A DNA stretch of 64,000 nucleotides, from contig NZ_JBHSGR010000020.1 in the NCBI RefSeq assembly GCF_042654585.1, positions 37,632 through 101,631 of the forward strand, given 5' to 3'. Positions 38,848 through 48,000 of this stretch are shown here, in pieces; within the stretch, counting starts at the first letter, position 1, and every line of letters starts with the position of its first letter. Under the pieces are notes generated by a model. That model had not been told where the DNA came from, did not search any database, and worked only from the letters and a program-made list of their open reading frames with translations. Position numbers and translations under genes: made by a program. Origin of the DNA: Geodermatophilus arenarius (GTDB lineage Bacteria > Actinomycetota > Actinomycetes > Mycobacteriales > Geodermatophilaceae).

Positions 38848-39555
38848 TCACGGCGGCGGGCGCAGCACCTGACCGGGCAGCAGCAGGTCGGGGTCGGGGC
38901 CGATGACGGCCGCGTTCGCCGCCCACCAGCGGCCGACGGCGGCGGCGGTCGCGGAGTCGGGGGGCTCGACGCCGGTGCGGGCGCGCAGGTCGGCGGCGGC
39001 GATGGTCCACAGGCACTCGCCGCGCAGCACGACGTGCTCGCCGGGGGCAGGCATCGGCCAGTCGGGCACCGCGGGAGCGGGGACGGGCGCCGCGGGGGCG
39101 GGGGCGGGCGCCGCGGGGGCGGGGACGGGCGCCGGCCAGTCGGGGACGGCCAGCGGGGCCGGCGCGCCGGTGGTCGCGACGACGACGGGCCCCGCGGTCG
39201 CGCACCCGGTCAGCACCGGCGCCGTGACCAGGCCGACGCCGAGGACGAGCGCGGCGGCCCGCCGGCCGGACGCCGGGACCACCCGCCGCAGGAGGACGCC
39301 GGCGGCGGCTCCGGCCAGGCCGGGCAGCGCCGACAGCGCGGTGAGCACCAGCCCCAGCGCGCCCCAGGCCCAGACGGCCCAGGCGGCGGCCGCGACCGCG
39401 TCGAGCAGCAACGCCTCGGGGCCGGCGGTGTCGACGAGGGCCTGCAGGTCGCCGCCGCTGCGCAGGAGAGCGGCGAGGTCCGGGGTGAGCGCACGCAGCC
39501 CGGCGGCCAACGCGGCCATGACCGCCGTCGTGATGACGAGTCGACGTGCCGACAC
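38848..39555 (-). CDS. Membrane protein with C-terminal LysM-like domain
   Basis: A 235-residue protein. GTG 39555 has a strong AAGGAGGG upstream. Three hydrophobic segments (about 8-22, 48-75, 98-118) are followed by a repetitive Pro/Ala linker (APAPAAPVPAPAVPDWP) and a C-terminal domain HVVLRGECLWTIAAADL ... AANAAVIGPDPDLLLPGQVLRPP, which reads as a LysM peptidoglycan-binding domain in which the start (VxxGDxLW) and end (LxxGQxL) motifs are recognisable. It probably holds onto the cell wall from the membrane. It is divergent from the next gene across an AT-richer spacer. Confidence 0.75.
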   Translation of the reverse strand: MSARRLVITTAVMAALAAGLRALTPDLAALLRSGGDLQALVDTAGPEALLLDAVAAAAWAVWAWGALGLVLTALSALPGLAGAAAGVLLRRVVPASGRRAAALVLGVGLVTAPVLTGCATAGPVVVATTGAPAPLAVPDWPAPVPAPAAPAPAPAAPVPAPAVPDWPMPAPGEHVVLRGECLWTIAAADLRARTGVEPPDSATAAAVGRWWAANAAVIGPDPDLLLPGQVLRPPP

Positions 39556-39640
39556 GAGCCCTCCTTGCGTTGACGTCGGCGTACTGAAGCAAGCAAATAC
39601 GATCAAACGCAAGAGTCCTTGTGGATCTAGGCTCGGCGAC
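39556..39640. promoter_or_regulatory. AT-richer divergent promoter region
   Basis: The 85-bp spacer between the LysM-like gene and the next gene has an unusually low GC stretch (39584-39620, CAAGCAAATACGATCAAACG). On the plus strand TAGGCT (39628-39633) ends seven bases before GTG 39641. On the minus strand TTGATC and TACGCC are 17 bp apart. A BldC-like regulator gene is 600 bp away, so this is a candidate target. Confidence 0.4.
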
Positions 39641-40210
39641 GTGCGCTGGCAGCAGCTGTTCGCCGACCTGCAGGCGGAGTTCGAGGCGGCCGCGGTGGCC
39701 GAGGAACGGGCCGAGCTCCCGTCCCGGTCCCGCGCGGAGGTCGGGGCGCTGCGGCTGGCGGACCGGCTCGGCGGGGCCGTGGGCGGACACGTGTCGCTGC
39801 GCTGCCGCGGCGCCGGGGAGGTGGCCGGCCTGCTCACCGGGCTGGGGCCGGACTGGGCGCTGCTCGACGACGGTTGCGGGCGCGAGGTGCTGGTGGCGCT
39901 GCCGGCCGTCGTCGCGGTGTCCGGGCTGGTGCGGACCACGGCCGCCGCCGCGCCGCCGTCGGCCGTCCGGGCCGCGATGGACCTGCGCCGGGCGCTGCGC
40001 GGGCTGGCGCGCGACCGCAGCACCGTGGCCGTCGTCCTCGACGACGGCGGGGTGCTGACCGGGACGGTGGACCGGGTGGGGGCCGACTTCGTGGAGCTCG
40101 CCGAGCACGCGGCCGACGACTTCCGCCGGGCCGGCGCGGTGCGCGGCGTGCGGGCGGTGGTGCTCGCGGCGGTCGCCGTGGTGCGGACGCTCGCGCCCGG
40201 CGCCGCCTGA
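39641..40210 (+). CDS. Conserved actinobacterial hypothetical protein (LSm-like C-terminal half)
   Basis: A 189-residue soluble protein. The N-terminal 40 residues are helical and acidic (LFADLQAEFEAAAVAEERAEL). Two similar beta-rich segments follow: RGAGEVAGLLTGLGPDWALLDDG... and VVLDDGGVLTGTVDRVGADFVELAEHA, in which a short Gly-containing turn between strands looks like an Sm/PRC-barrel-type fold. No function is known to me. GTG 39641 appears leaderless. It converges with the BldC-like gene with two bases between stops. Confidence 0.7.
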   Translation: MRWQQLFADLQAEFEAAAVAEERAELPSRSRAEVGALRLADRLGGAVGGHVSLRCRGAGEVAGLLTGLGPDWALLDDGCGREVLVALPAVVAVSGLVRTTAAAAPPSAVRAAMDLRRALRGLARDRSTVAVVLDDGGVLTGTVDRVGADFVELAEHAADDFRRAGAVRGVRAVVLAAVAVVRTLAPGAA

Positions 40211-40212
40211 CC

Positions 40213-40509
40213 TCAGCGGGTGCGGCGCCGTCCCCGGGCGGGCGCCTCGCCGGCCGGGACCTCGTCCCCGGTGGCCTCCGCGCCGTCGGCCGCGACCTCG
40301 TCGGCGGGGGGCACCGCGCCGGCGCGGGCCTCGGCGTACTTCTGCTGGATGAAGCGCTCCAGCTCGTCGACCTCGACCCGCCACTGGCCGCGGCCGCCGA
40401 TCTGGATGGCGATCAGCTCCCGCCGCCGCACGAGGGCGTAGGCCTGCGACCACGAGACGTTGAGCGTCTCGGCGACGTCGTCGAGGGTCAGGAAGCGCGG
40501 TGTGGGCAT
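40213..40509 (-). CDS. bldC: BldC-like MerR-family HTH transcription regulator
   Basis: A 98-residue protein. Residues 6-60 are an excisionase/MerR-type winged helix: FLTLDDVAETLNVSWSQAYALVRRREL, then GGRGQWRVEVDELERFIQ, the pattern of Streptomyces BldC, which controls development by binding repeated AT-rich half-sites. The remaining 35 residues are acidic then basic and probably disordered, an extension beyond the about 68-residue Streptomyces protein. Targets here are unknown. Confidence 0.85.
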   Translation of the reverse strand: MPTPRFLTLDDVAETLNVSWSQAYALVRRRELIAIQIGGRGQWRVEVDELERFIQQKYAEARAGAVPPADEVAADGAEATGDEVPAGEAPARGRRRTR

Positions 40510-40568
40510 GGGGCTCTCCGTCCGGTCCCCGCCAGTCTGTCAGGAACGCACTCACCCGCACGCTTCCC

Positions 40569-40590
40569 GTCCACACCCGAACGTGTGGAC
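40569..40590. promoter_or_regulatory. Palindromic operator candidate upstream of bldC-like gene
   Basis: GTCCACAC (40569-40576) and GTGTGGAC (40583-40590) form an eight-base inverted repeat with a six-base spacer, 60 bp before the bldC-like start, in the 213-bp gap between divergent genes. No other structure was seen in that gap apart from CATCCG direct repeats (40606-40617). Confidence 0.35.
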
Positions 40591-40722
40591 AACCGGTGCA
40601 CGCATCCGCATCCGTACCGCATCATCTGCGTCCGACCGAGCCTCGCCGTGCCGGTCGGGACGGACGCCCGCCGGTCGGCGGGCCGCCGGGGGATGCCCGG
40701 CCAGCGGAGGGAGGAGCGCCCG

Positions 40723-41646
40723 GTGAGCGCTGCGACGCGCACGGTGCCGGCGGGCCCCGCCGCGGAGACGCCGGCCGGGCCGGTGCCGCGCCGCGTGCGC
40801 CCGCCCCGCTGGCTGGACCTGCGCCTGGTGCTCGGCGTGCTGCTCGTCCTGGGCTCGGTGCTGCTGGGAGCCCGCGTGCTCACCGCCGCCGACGCCACCG
40901 TGCCCGTGTGGTCGGTGACCGCCGACCTCGCCGCCGGCACCGTGCTCGGCCCCGAGGACCTGGCCGCCGTCGACGTCCGGCTCGGCGACGCCGCCGGCGC
41001 CTACCTGTCCACCGGCACCGACCCCGCGGGCCGGACCCTCGCCCGGGCGGTCCGGACCGGCGAGCTGCTGCCCCGGACCGTGCTGGAGGAGCCGGAGGAC
41101 CTCGTGCAGGTCGCGCTGCCGGTGCAGGCCGGCTACGTGCCGCCGGGCCTGGTCCGCGGCTCGGTCGTCGACGTCTACGGCGTCACCGACCCGGCGGGCA
41201 CCGCGACGGGGGAGGGCGTCGTGCTCGTGGTCGGCTCGGCACCGGTGCAGGCAGTCAGCGGCCGGGCGGAGGGCGTCCTCTCGACGACGACCACGACCGT
41301 GCAGGTGGTGGTCGGCGTGGCCGCCGACGAGGCGCCCGACGTGCTGGCCGCGATCGGCGGCCGGCCGCTGGTGGTCGTGGTGCACGGGTCCGTCGACGAC
41401 ACCCGTGCGCCCGCGGTCCCCCGGTCCCCGGCCGCCACCTCGTCGTCGGCCGCCACCTCGTCGTCGGCCGCCACCTCGTCGTCGGTGCCGACCTCCTCGT
41501 CGCCGCCTGCGACCCCGACGCCGGGCCCGAGTCCGGCTCCCGTGCCCGTCCCGCCGGTGCAGCCCGCGCCCGCGCCGGTGGCGCCCGTGGCCCCGCCGGT
41601 GGCCGTCGACCCCGCGGCCGGTGCCCCCGCCGCGCCCGCCGCCTGA
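40723..41646 (+). CDS. SAF-domain membrane protein (CpaB/RcpC-like)
   Basis: A 307-residue protein; GTG 40723 follows GGAGGGAGGAG. A basic Pro-rich tail leads to one membrane helix (LVLGVLLVLGSVLLGARVLTA), then a SAF domain (VWSVTADLAAGTVLGPEDLAAVDVRL, TLARAVRTGELLPRTVL) as in Flp pilus assembly CpaB and antifreeze-like proteins, and a second beta domain (about 125-220). The C-terminal 80 residues are low-complexity: three identical AATSSS units then Pro/Ala/Val. It overlaps the following ATPase gene by one base (TGATG). No other Tad pilus genes are in the window. Confidence 0.75.
   Translation: MSAATRTVPAGPAAETPAGPVPRRVRPPRWLDLRLVLGVLLVLGSVLLGARVLTAADATVPVWSVTADLAAGTVLGPEDLAAVDVRLGDAAGAYLSTGTDPAGRTLARAVRTGELLPRTVLEEPEDLVQVALPVQAGYVPPGLVRGSVVDVYGVTDPAGTATGEGVVLVVGSAPVQAVSGRAEGVLSTTTTTVQVVVGVAADEAPDVLAAIGGRPLVVVVHGSVDDTRAPAVPRSPAATSSSAATSSSAATSSSVPTSSSPPATPTPGPSPAPVPVPPVQPAPAPVAPVAPPVAVDPAAGAPAAPAA
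41431..41484 (+). repeat. 18-bp coding tandem repeat
   Basis: Three identical 18-bp units (GCCGCCACCTCGTCGTCG) encode AATSSS three times in the SAF protein tail. The perfect DNA identity suggests recent or ongoing slippage expansion. Confidence 0.8.
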
Positions 41647-42941
41647 TGGCGCTGCAGGTCGTCACCGCGGTCACCGGCGCGCCGTGGGAGGCGGCGCTGG
41701 TCGGTGCGCTCGACCGCGCCGACCACGGCGTCACCGTCGTGCGGCGCTGCGTCGACGCCTCGGACCTGCTGGCCACCGCGGCCACCGGCACCGCCCAGGC
41801 CGCCCTGCTGTCGGCCGACCTGCACCGGCTCGACGGCGACGCGGTCGCCCGGCTGGCCGCCGCGGGGGTGGCCGTCGTCGGGCTGGCCGATCCCGGGGAC
41901 GAGCGCGCCGGCGACCGGCTGCGCGCCCTCGGCGTGGGGACGGTGCTGCCGGCCGACGCCCCGGCCGAGGACGTCGTGCGCGCGCTGCGGGTCGCCGTCG
42001 CGGGCGGGCCGGCGGCCGGGCGCGACGTCGCCGCCCCGGCCGCGGCGCTGCCCGGCCCGGCGCTGTCCGGGCCGGAGCCGGAGGAGCAGCGGCCCCCGCG
42101 CGGCCGGGTCGTGGCGGTGTGGGGCCCGACCGGCGCGCCCGGCCGGACCACCGTCGCGGTCGGTGTCGCCGACGAGACCGCCCGCCTCGGCGTCCCCACG
42201 CTGCTGGTCGACGCCGACGTCTACGGCGGCGTGGTCGCCCAGGTGCTCGGGCTGCTCGACGAGTCGCCGGGGCTGGCCGGGGCGGCGCGGCAGGCGGCGG
42301 CCGGCACGCTCGACGGCGCCGCGCTCACCCGGCTGGCCTGGTCGGTCCGCCCGCACCTGGCCGTGCTGACCGGGCTGGCGCGCGCCGACCGCTGGCCCGA
42401 GCTGCGGCCCGCCGCGGTCGCCGCGGTGCTCACGGAGGCGCGGCGGGCGGCCGACCTCGTCGTCGTGGACTGCGCGTTCAACCTCGAGGAGGACGAGGAG
42501 CTGTCCTTCGACACCGCCGCGCCCCGGCGCAACGGCGCCACGGTGACCGTGCTCGAGTCCGCCGACGACGTCCTCTGCGTCAGCGGCGCCGACCCGGTGG
42601 CGCTGCAGCGCACCGTCCGCGCCCTCGGCCAGCTGCGCGACCTGCTGCCGGAGGTGGAGCCGGCGGTCGTGGTCAACCAGGTGCGCCGCGGGCCGGTCCC
42701 CGGGGACCCGCGCGAGGAGATCGCGGGCGCCCTCGAGCGCTTCTCCGGCCGCGGGGTCCGCGCGTTCCTGCCGGCCGACCGCCGCGCCACCGACGCCGCC
42801 CTCGCCTCCGGCCGGACGCTCGCCGAGGTGGCCCCCGGCTCCCCGCTGCGCGCCGCCCTGCGGTCGCTCGCCGCCGGGCTCGCACGGGTGCCCGAGCCCT
42901 CCGCGGGCCGGCGCGGCCGTCTCCGCCGGAGGGCCGGGTGA
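41646..42941 (+). CDS. ParA/MinD-superfamily ATPase, CpaE/Ssd-like
   Basis: A 431-residue protein. The first 125 residues look like a degenerate receiver-like domain, as in CpaE and septum-site (Ssd) proteins. The ATPase domain begins at VVAVWGPTGAPGRTTVAVGVADE, where the deviant Walker A has Arg in place of the usual final Lys before TT. This is followed by LLVDADVYGGVVAQVLGL (switch I/A' region) and LVVVDCAFNLEEDEE (Walker B region). It likely positions an envelope or division-related machine with the membrane-bound SAF partner, with which it is translationally coupled. ATP hydrolysis may be altered. Confidence 0.78.
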   Translation: MALQVVTAVTGAPWEAALVGALDRADHGVTVVRRCVDASDLLATAATGTAQAALLSADLHRLDGDAVARLAAAGVAVVGLADPGDERAGDRLRALGVGTVLPADAPAEDVVRALRVAVAGGPAAGRDVAAPAAALPGPALSGPEPEEQRPPRGRVVAVWGPTGAPGRTTVAVGVADETARLGVPTLLVDADVYGGVVAQVLGLLDESPGLAGAARQAAAGTLDGAALTRLAWSVRPHLAVLTGLARADRWPELRPAAVAAVLTEARRAADLVVVDCAFNLEEDEELSFDTAAPRRNGATVTVLESADDVLCVSGADPVALQRTVRALGQLRDLLPEVEPAVVVNQVRRGPVPGDPREEIAGALERFSGRGVRAFLPADRRATDAALASGRTLAEVAPGSPLRAALRSLAAGLARVPEPSAGRRGRLRRRAG

Positions 42942-43032
42942 CGCCGCCGTCCCGGCCCGGCGCCTCCCCGTCCTGCAGGTGTGCCGGCCTCCGCCCGCGA
43001 CGTACGGTGGGCTCCCGATCCGGAGGAGGACT

Positions 43033-44415
43033 ATGGCCGAGCGGCTGAGCACCCTGGACGCGTCGTTCCTCTACCTGGAGGACGACGGGGTGCCGATCCA
43101 CGTCGCCGGAGTCCTGGTCCTGGAGCCGGTCGAGGGCGGTCTCGACACCCTCGCCGAGCTGGTCGAGGCGCGGCTGCCGCTGGTGCCGCGCTACCGGCAG
43201 CGGATCGTGCCGGTGCCGGGCCACCTGGCCAACCCGGTGTGGGCCGACGACCCCGACTTCGACGTCGCCTACCACGTCCGGCGGTCGGCGGTGCCGCGCC
43301 CGGGAACCGAGGCGCAGCTGCTCGACCTGGTCTCCCGGGTGACCTCGCGCCCGCTGGACCGCGGCCGGCCGCTGTGGGAGGTCTACCTGGTCGAGGGCCT
43401 GTCCGGCGGCCGGGTCGCGGTGGTCACCAAGACCCACCCCGCGCTGGTCGACGGCCTGGGCGCCGTGGACATCGCGCAGGTCCTGCTCGACCCCTCGCCG
43501 GACGCGCCGGTCCCGTCGGCCGACGACTGGGCGCCGCGGCGGGTGCCCGGCCCGGTCGAGCTGGTCCGCGACGCGCTCGGGGACTACGTGCAGCGCCCGA
43601 CGGCGGTGCTCGAGACCGCACGGTCGGCGGTCGGTGACCTGCGCTCCACCGCGGCGCGGGTGCGGGGCGTGGCCGGAGGGCTGGTGCGGGCGGCCCGCTC
43701 GGCGGTCGTCCCGGCACCGCACGGCCCGCTCGCCCGCACGCTGGGCAACCAGCGGCGGGTCGCCGTCGCGCGCGCCGACCTCGAGGACCTCAAGGTAATC
43801 CGCAACGCGCACGGCGGCACGATCAACGACGTCCTGCTGACCGTGCTCAGCGGCGCCCTGCGCGACTGGCTGCTGTCCCGCGGCGAGCCGGTGCTCGGCT
43901 CGACCGCCGTCCGCGCGCTGGTGCCGGTGTCGGTGCAGGGCGAGGAGCAGGACGCGCCGGGCAGCAGCGTGGCGGCCTACCTGGTCGACCTGCCGGTCGG
44001 GGAGCCCAACCCGTGGGTGCGGCTGGCCCGCCTCAGCTACGCGATGCGCGGGGTGACCGGCTCGGGCCGCTCGGTCCGCGCCGACACGCTCGTCGCGCTG
44101 ACCGGTTTCGCCCCGCCGACGCTGCACGCGCTCGGTGCGCGCGCGGCCCGGGGGCTGTCGCGGCGGATGTTCAACCTCGTCGTCACCAACGTCCCGGGCC
44201 CGCAGGTGCCGCTGTACGCCGCCGGCAGCCGGATGCTCGAGGTGTTCCCCGTGGTCCCGCTCGTCGGCGGGCAGGGCCTGGCGGTCGGCATGACCAGCTA
44301 CGACGGGCACGTCTACGTCGGGCTCAACGCCGACCGGGACGGCGTCGGGGACGTGGACGTGCTGGCCGACCTCGTCGAGCAGGAGGTCGGGGCGCTCGCC
44401 GACTCCGTGCGCTGA
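43033..44415 (+). CDS. WS/DGAT family acyltransferase with altered catalytic motif
   Basis: A 460-residue wax ester synthase/diacylglycerol acyltransferase-type protein; ATG 43033 follows GGAGGAGGA. Family segments present are RLSTLDASFLYLEDDGVPIHVAG at the N-terminus, PLDRGRPLWEVYLVEGL, NDVLLTVLSGALRDWL and NLVVTNVPGPQVPLYAAG. The active-site motif, normally HHxxxDG, reads HPALVDG: the second His, the catalytic base in this family, is Pro. It may therefore be inactive, use other chemistry, or act as a binding protein. Position near a DUF6459 gene matches the mycobacterial Rv3233c-Rv3235 region. Confidence 0.88.
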   Translation: MAERLSTLDASFLYLEDDGVPIHVAGVLVLEPVEGGLDTLAELVEARLPLVPRYRQRIVPVPGHLANPVWADDPDFDVAYHVRRSAVPRPGTEAQLLDLVSRVTSRPLDRGRPLWEVYLVEGLSGGRVAVVTKTHPALVDGLGAVDIAQVLLDPSPDAPVPSADDWAPRRVPGPVELVRDALGDYVQRPTAVLETARSAVGDLRSTAARVRGVAGGLVRAARSAVVPAPHGPLARTLGNQRRVAVARADLEDLKVIRNAHGGTINDVLLTVLSGALRDWLLSRGEPVLGSTAVRALVPVSVQGEEQDAPGSSVAAYLVDLPVGEPNPWVRLARLSYAMRGVTGSGRSVRADTLVALTGFAPPTLHALGARAARGLSRRMFNLVVTNVPGPQVPLYAAGSRMLEVFPVVPLVGGQGLAVGMTSYDGHVYVGLNADRDGVGDVDVLADLVEQEVGALADSVR

Positions 44416-44483
44416 CCCGGCGGCGGACCCGCGCCGGGGGTGCGGGATACGGTCGCCTTCCCCGACAGGAGAGGAGCGGCCGG

Positions 44484-44996
44484 GTGCGGATCTACCTGCC
44501 GGCGACCACGAGCGTCCTCCGCACGCTCGTGGACGAGGGCCGGCTGAGCGGGCCGCACACCGGCTTCGCGGTCACCCCGCGGCTGCGCGACCACTACGCG
44601 CTCAGCGACGCCGCGGCCGACGTCGAGGAGCTGGAGTACGCGGCGCTGCTCGCCGCCGCCCGGGCCAGCCTGCGGCTGGTCGACGTCGACCCCACGGCCG
44701 CCCGCCGCCGCGTGGTGCTCGCCGCCGACGTCCCCGACGGCGCGGTCACCGAGATCGACGACCCGGACACCGACCCCGGCGCCGTGCGGGTCACCGCCGA
44801 CGTCGCGCTCGCCGACGTGGCCAGCGCGCACGTCGACGGCGCCGAGGCCGAGGAGGACGTGCGCGCCGCGGTCGCCGTGGTGCTCGAGGCCGACCTCGGC
44901 AGCGAGGAGGCGCAGTTCGTCGTCGACCAGGCCGAGGGGCACGAGCTGGCCTGGTACGCCACGCAGGAGATCGGCCCGGCGCTCGACCTGCTCTGA
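44484..44996 (+). CDS. DUF6912-like protein
   Basis: A 170-residue soluble acidic protein starting at GTG 44484 with AGGAGAGGAG upstream. RIYLPATTSVLRTLVDEGRL and GFAVTPRLRDHY at the N-terminus, EELEYAALLAAARASLRLV, and AEGHELAWYATQEIGPAL at the C-terminus match a conserved actinobacterial family known to me as DUF6912. No signal peptide or catalytic motif is visible. Function unknown. It converges with the FtsK/SpoIIIE-type gene. Confidence 0.8.
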   Translation: MRIYLPATTSVLRTLVDEGRLSGPHTGFAVTPRLRDHYALSDAAADVEELEYAALLAAARASLRLVDVDPTAARRRVVLAADVPDGAVTEIDDPDTDPGAVRVTADVALADVASAHVDGAEAEEDVRAAVAVVLEADLGSEEAQFVVDQAEGHELAWYATQEIGPALDLL

Positions 44997-45004
44997 CCGG
45001 CCGG

Positions 45005-48000
45005 TCACCGGCCCGCCCGCCGCGCGCGGGCGACCTGGACCCGCTGCGGGGTCCCGGCGGTGACCAGCCAGCCCGACCCCGGCCGGACCGGCACCGGCGT
45101 CCGGGGCAGGCGGGTGCCCAGCAGGTCCGCGTCGCCGGGGCCCGGGCACAGCAGCAGGCCGCTGCGGCCGCGGCGCAGCTCGGCGACCGGGCCGCGGAAG
45201 GCGGGGGAGAGCTCCCCGGCCGTCCCGGCGGCGAGCACGAGCACCTCGCCGTCGGTGCGGTCGCCGTCGGTGCGGTCGCCGCCGGTGAGGGCGGTGCCCA
45301 CGGGTGAGTCGGCGAGCGTCCCGGCGTCGTCCAGCAGCACCGCGCCCGGGCGCCCGGCCAGGCCCGCGCACCACGCCCGCCAGCCCGCGACGTCGTCGGC
45401 GGGGAGCACCGGCAGCCCGTCCGGCGCGGACCGGCCGCCCCGGGCCACCCGCACGACGGGGACGCCGACCGCCGTCAGCGTCGTTCCCAGCGCCGCCAGG
45501 GTGCTGGTGCGGCCGCTGCCGGGCGGGCCGACGACGAGCAGCCCGCCGGTGCGCAGCAGGTCGACGGTGAGCAGCTCGCCCTCGTCGCCGCCGGGACCCA
45601 GCGGCACGCGGCGGAGCAGGTCGGTGCCCTCCCCGGGAGGCGGCTGCACCGGCGGCGGGTCCGGCGGCAGCTCGGGGACGACCAGCGGCCCGGCGCCCGG
45701 TGGGGCGGCCGGCGCGGTGCGGCACAGCGGCCGGGGCAGCGCGAGCTGGCACTCGAGCGCCTCCCCGCCCAGCAGCGCCCGGCCCGGCGGGCGCGCGCCG
45801 GGGACCGCGCGGACCGGCACGCCGGCCACGGCGTAGTCGGCGCGGTCGGGCAGGGGGAGGACCAGGCGGGTCCCCGCGGCCGCGGCCAGCCGGCCCCCGG
45901 GCACGGCGCGGTCGGCGGTCAGGACGCAGGTCAGCGCGGCGGCGCCGCCGTCGCGGACCAGCCGGAGGAACTCGGCCGCGCCCTGCCCCGGGACCGCCTC
46001 GTCCAGCTGCGCCAGCAGTGCGTCCACCCCGTCGACCAGGAGCAGGACCGCCGGGGAGTCCGCACCTCCTCCGGCCCGCCGCCCGGCGACCTCCGCGGCC
46101 AGCCGGGACACCAGCCGGACGGTGCGCAGCGCGTCGCCGCCGCCGACCACCGTCCCGCTGTGCGGCAGGCCGGCGGCCTCGGCGGCCAGCGCGCCACCGG
46201 CGTGGTCGAGGACGTGCACGTGCAGGCGGCTGGGGGACAGCCGCTCCACGGCCTCGGCGAGCACCGTGCGGAGCAGGGTGGTGCGGCCGCTGCGTGGACC
46301 GCCCACGGCCAGCCAGCCGCCGCCGCGGTCGAGGTCGAGCAGCAGCGGCTCCCGCGCCTGCCGGTCGGGGCGGTCGACGAGCCCCACCACCAGCCGCGTC
46401 GGAGGGCCGCCCGCGACGGGGAGGTCGGTCGTCCTCAGCTCCTCCGGGAGCGCCGGCTGCCAGGGCCGGTGCGGCCGCCGCGCGCCCGACGCCGCGGCGT
46501 GGCCGGTGGTCGCCGCGGTGACCCGGGCGAGGTCGGTCGGGCCGGCGGGCCTCCCGGGCGCGGTCCCCGCCGGGGGTGCCGGCCAGGACCAGCGGGTCAC
46601 CGTCGGGCCGGCAGCCGCCGCGGGGCCGAGCGACACCCGTGCCGCCTGGAACGGGACCGGGCGGCCGCTGCCGGTGCGCAGGTACCCGCGGCCGGGACGG
46701 TCGGCCGGCACCGTCGCGGCGACCCCGCTGCCGAGCACGTCGCGCGAGTCGGCCTCGTCGGTGGTGCGCAGGCACAGCCGCAGCGAGCAGTTGGCCCGGA
46801 TCTCGGGGGACACCACGCCGCCGGGGCGCTGGGTCGCGAGCACCAGGTGCACGCCGAGGGAGCGGCCCCGCTGGGCGATGCCGACCAGGCCGGCGACGAA
46901 CTCCGGCAGCTCCTCGGCCAGGCCCGCGAACTCGTCGACGACGATCACCAGCCGCGCCAGCTCCACCTCCGGCGGGAGCGCCGCGAGGTCGGGGACCCGC
47001 GCCGCGGCCAGCAGCGCCTCGCGGCGGGAGAGCTCCGCGGTCAGCGACCGCAACGCCCGGGCGGTGGCCGCGCCGTCCAGGTCGGTCACCAGGCCGACGG
47101 TGTGCGGCAGCGCGACGGCCTCGGCGAAGGCGGCGCCGCCCTTGTAGTCGACCAGCAGGAACGAGCACCGGTCGGGCGGGTGCGCCAGCGCGAGCCCGGC
47201 GACCAGCGTCTGCAGCAGCTCGGACTTCCCCGATCCGGTCGTCCCCGCCACCAGGGCGTGCGGCCCGTCCCGCACCAGGTCGACCCCGGCTGCGCCGTCC
47301 GCGGTCACGCCCAGCCGGGCGGTGAGCGACGACCGCGTGGCCGACCACGCGACCGGCACCTCCCCGGCGGGCAGGTCCCGGCCGTCCGCGAGCAGGTCGA
47401 GCAGGCGCACGGTGCGCGGCAGCCCCGCGCCCTGCCGGGCGGGCGCCAGGGGAGCCAGGGCGCGGGCGAGCCGTGCCGCGGCGGCGAGGGGCAGCCGGTC
47501 GACGACGACCTCGGCGGAAAGGGCACCGTCGCCGAGGCCGAGCCGCCCGGTGTCGCCGGTCTCGCCCCCGACCTCGAGGACGGCCGGGACGCAGCCGCCG
47601 AGGTCCTCGCCGCGGCGGGCGAGTGCCAGCAGCACCGCGCCCCGCTCGCGGCACCGGCGCAGGAGCTCCGCGAGCGCCGGGTCGACCGGCCGGTCGACGA
47701 CGAGGACCGGCGTCCCCTCGGCGTCCCCGCACCCGTCGGCAAGGCCGGTCAGCCACGAGGGCAGCGCCGGGTCGGCTCCGGGCCCCGGGAGGTGGACCGA
47801 GACCGCGCCCGCCGGCAGGTGCGGCAGCCACCGCGCCCAGGACCAGTCGGCCGCACGCCCGGCGGAGGCGAGGACCGCGACGTCGACGTCGCCGGGTGCG
47901 GACAGGGCGACCAGCTGCGCCAGCAGCCCCCGCACCACCCCCAGCGCGGGCTCCCGCGGGCCGGTCACGGCCAGGCCCCCGGTCCGGCGCAGGTCGACGG

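Noticed and set aside
40723..42941. A complete Flp/Tad pilus operon
   Set aside because: Only CpaB-like and CpaE-like genes are present; TadA, TadB, TadC and pilin genes are missing from the window.
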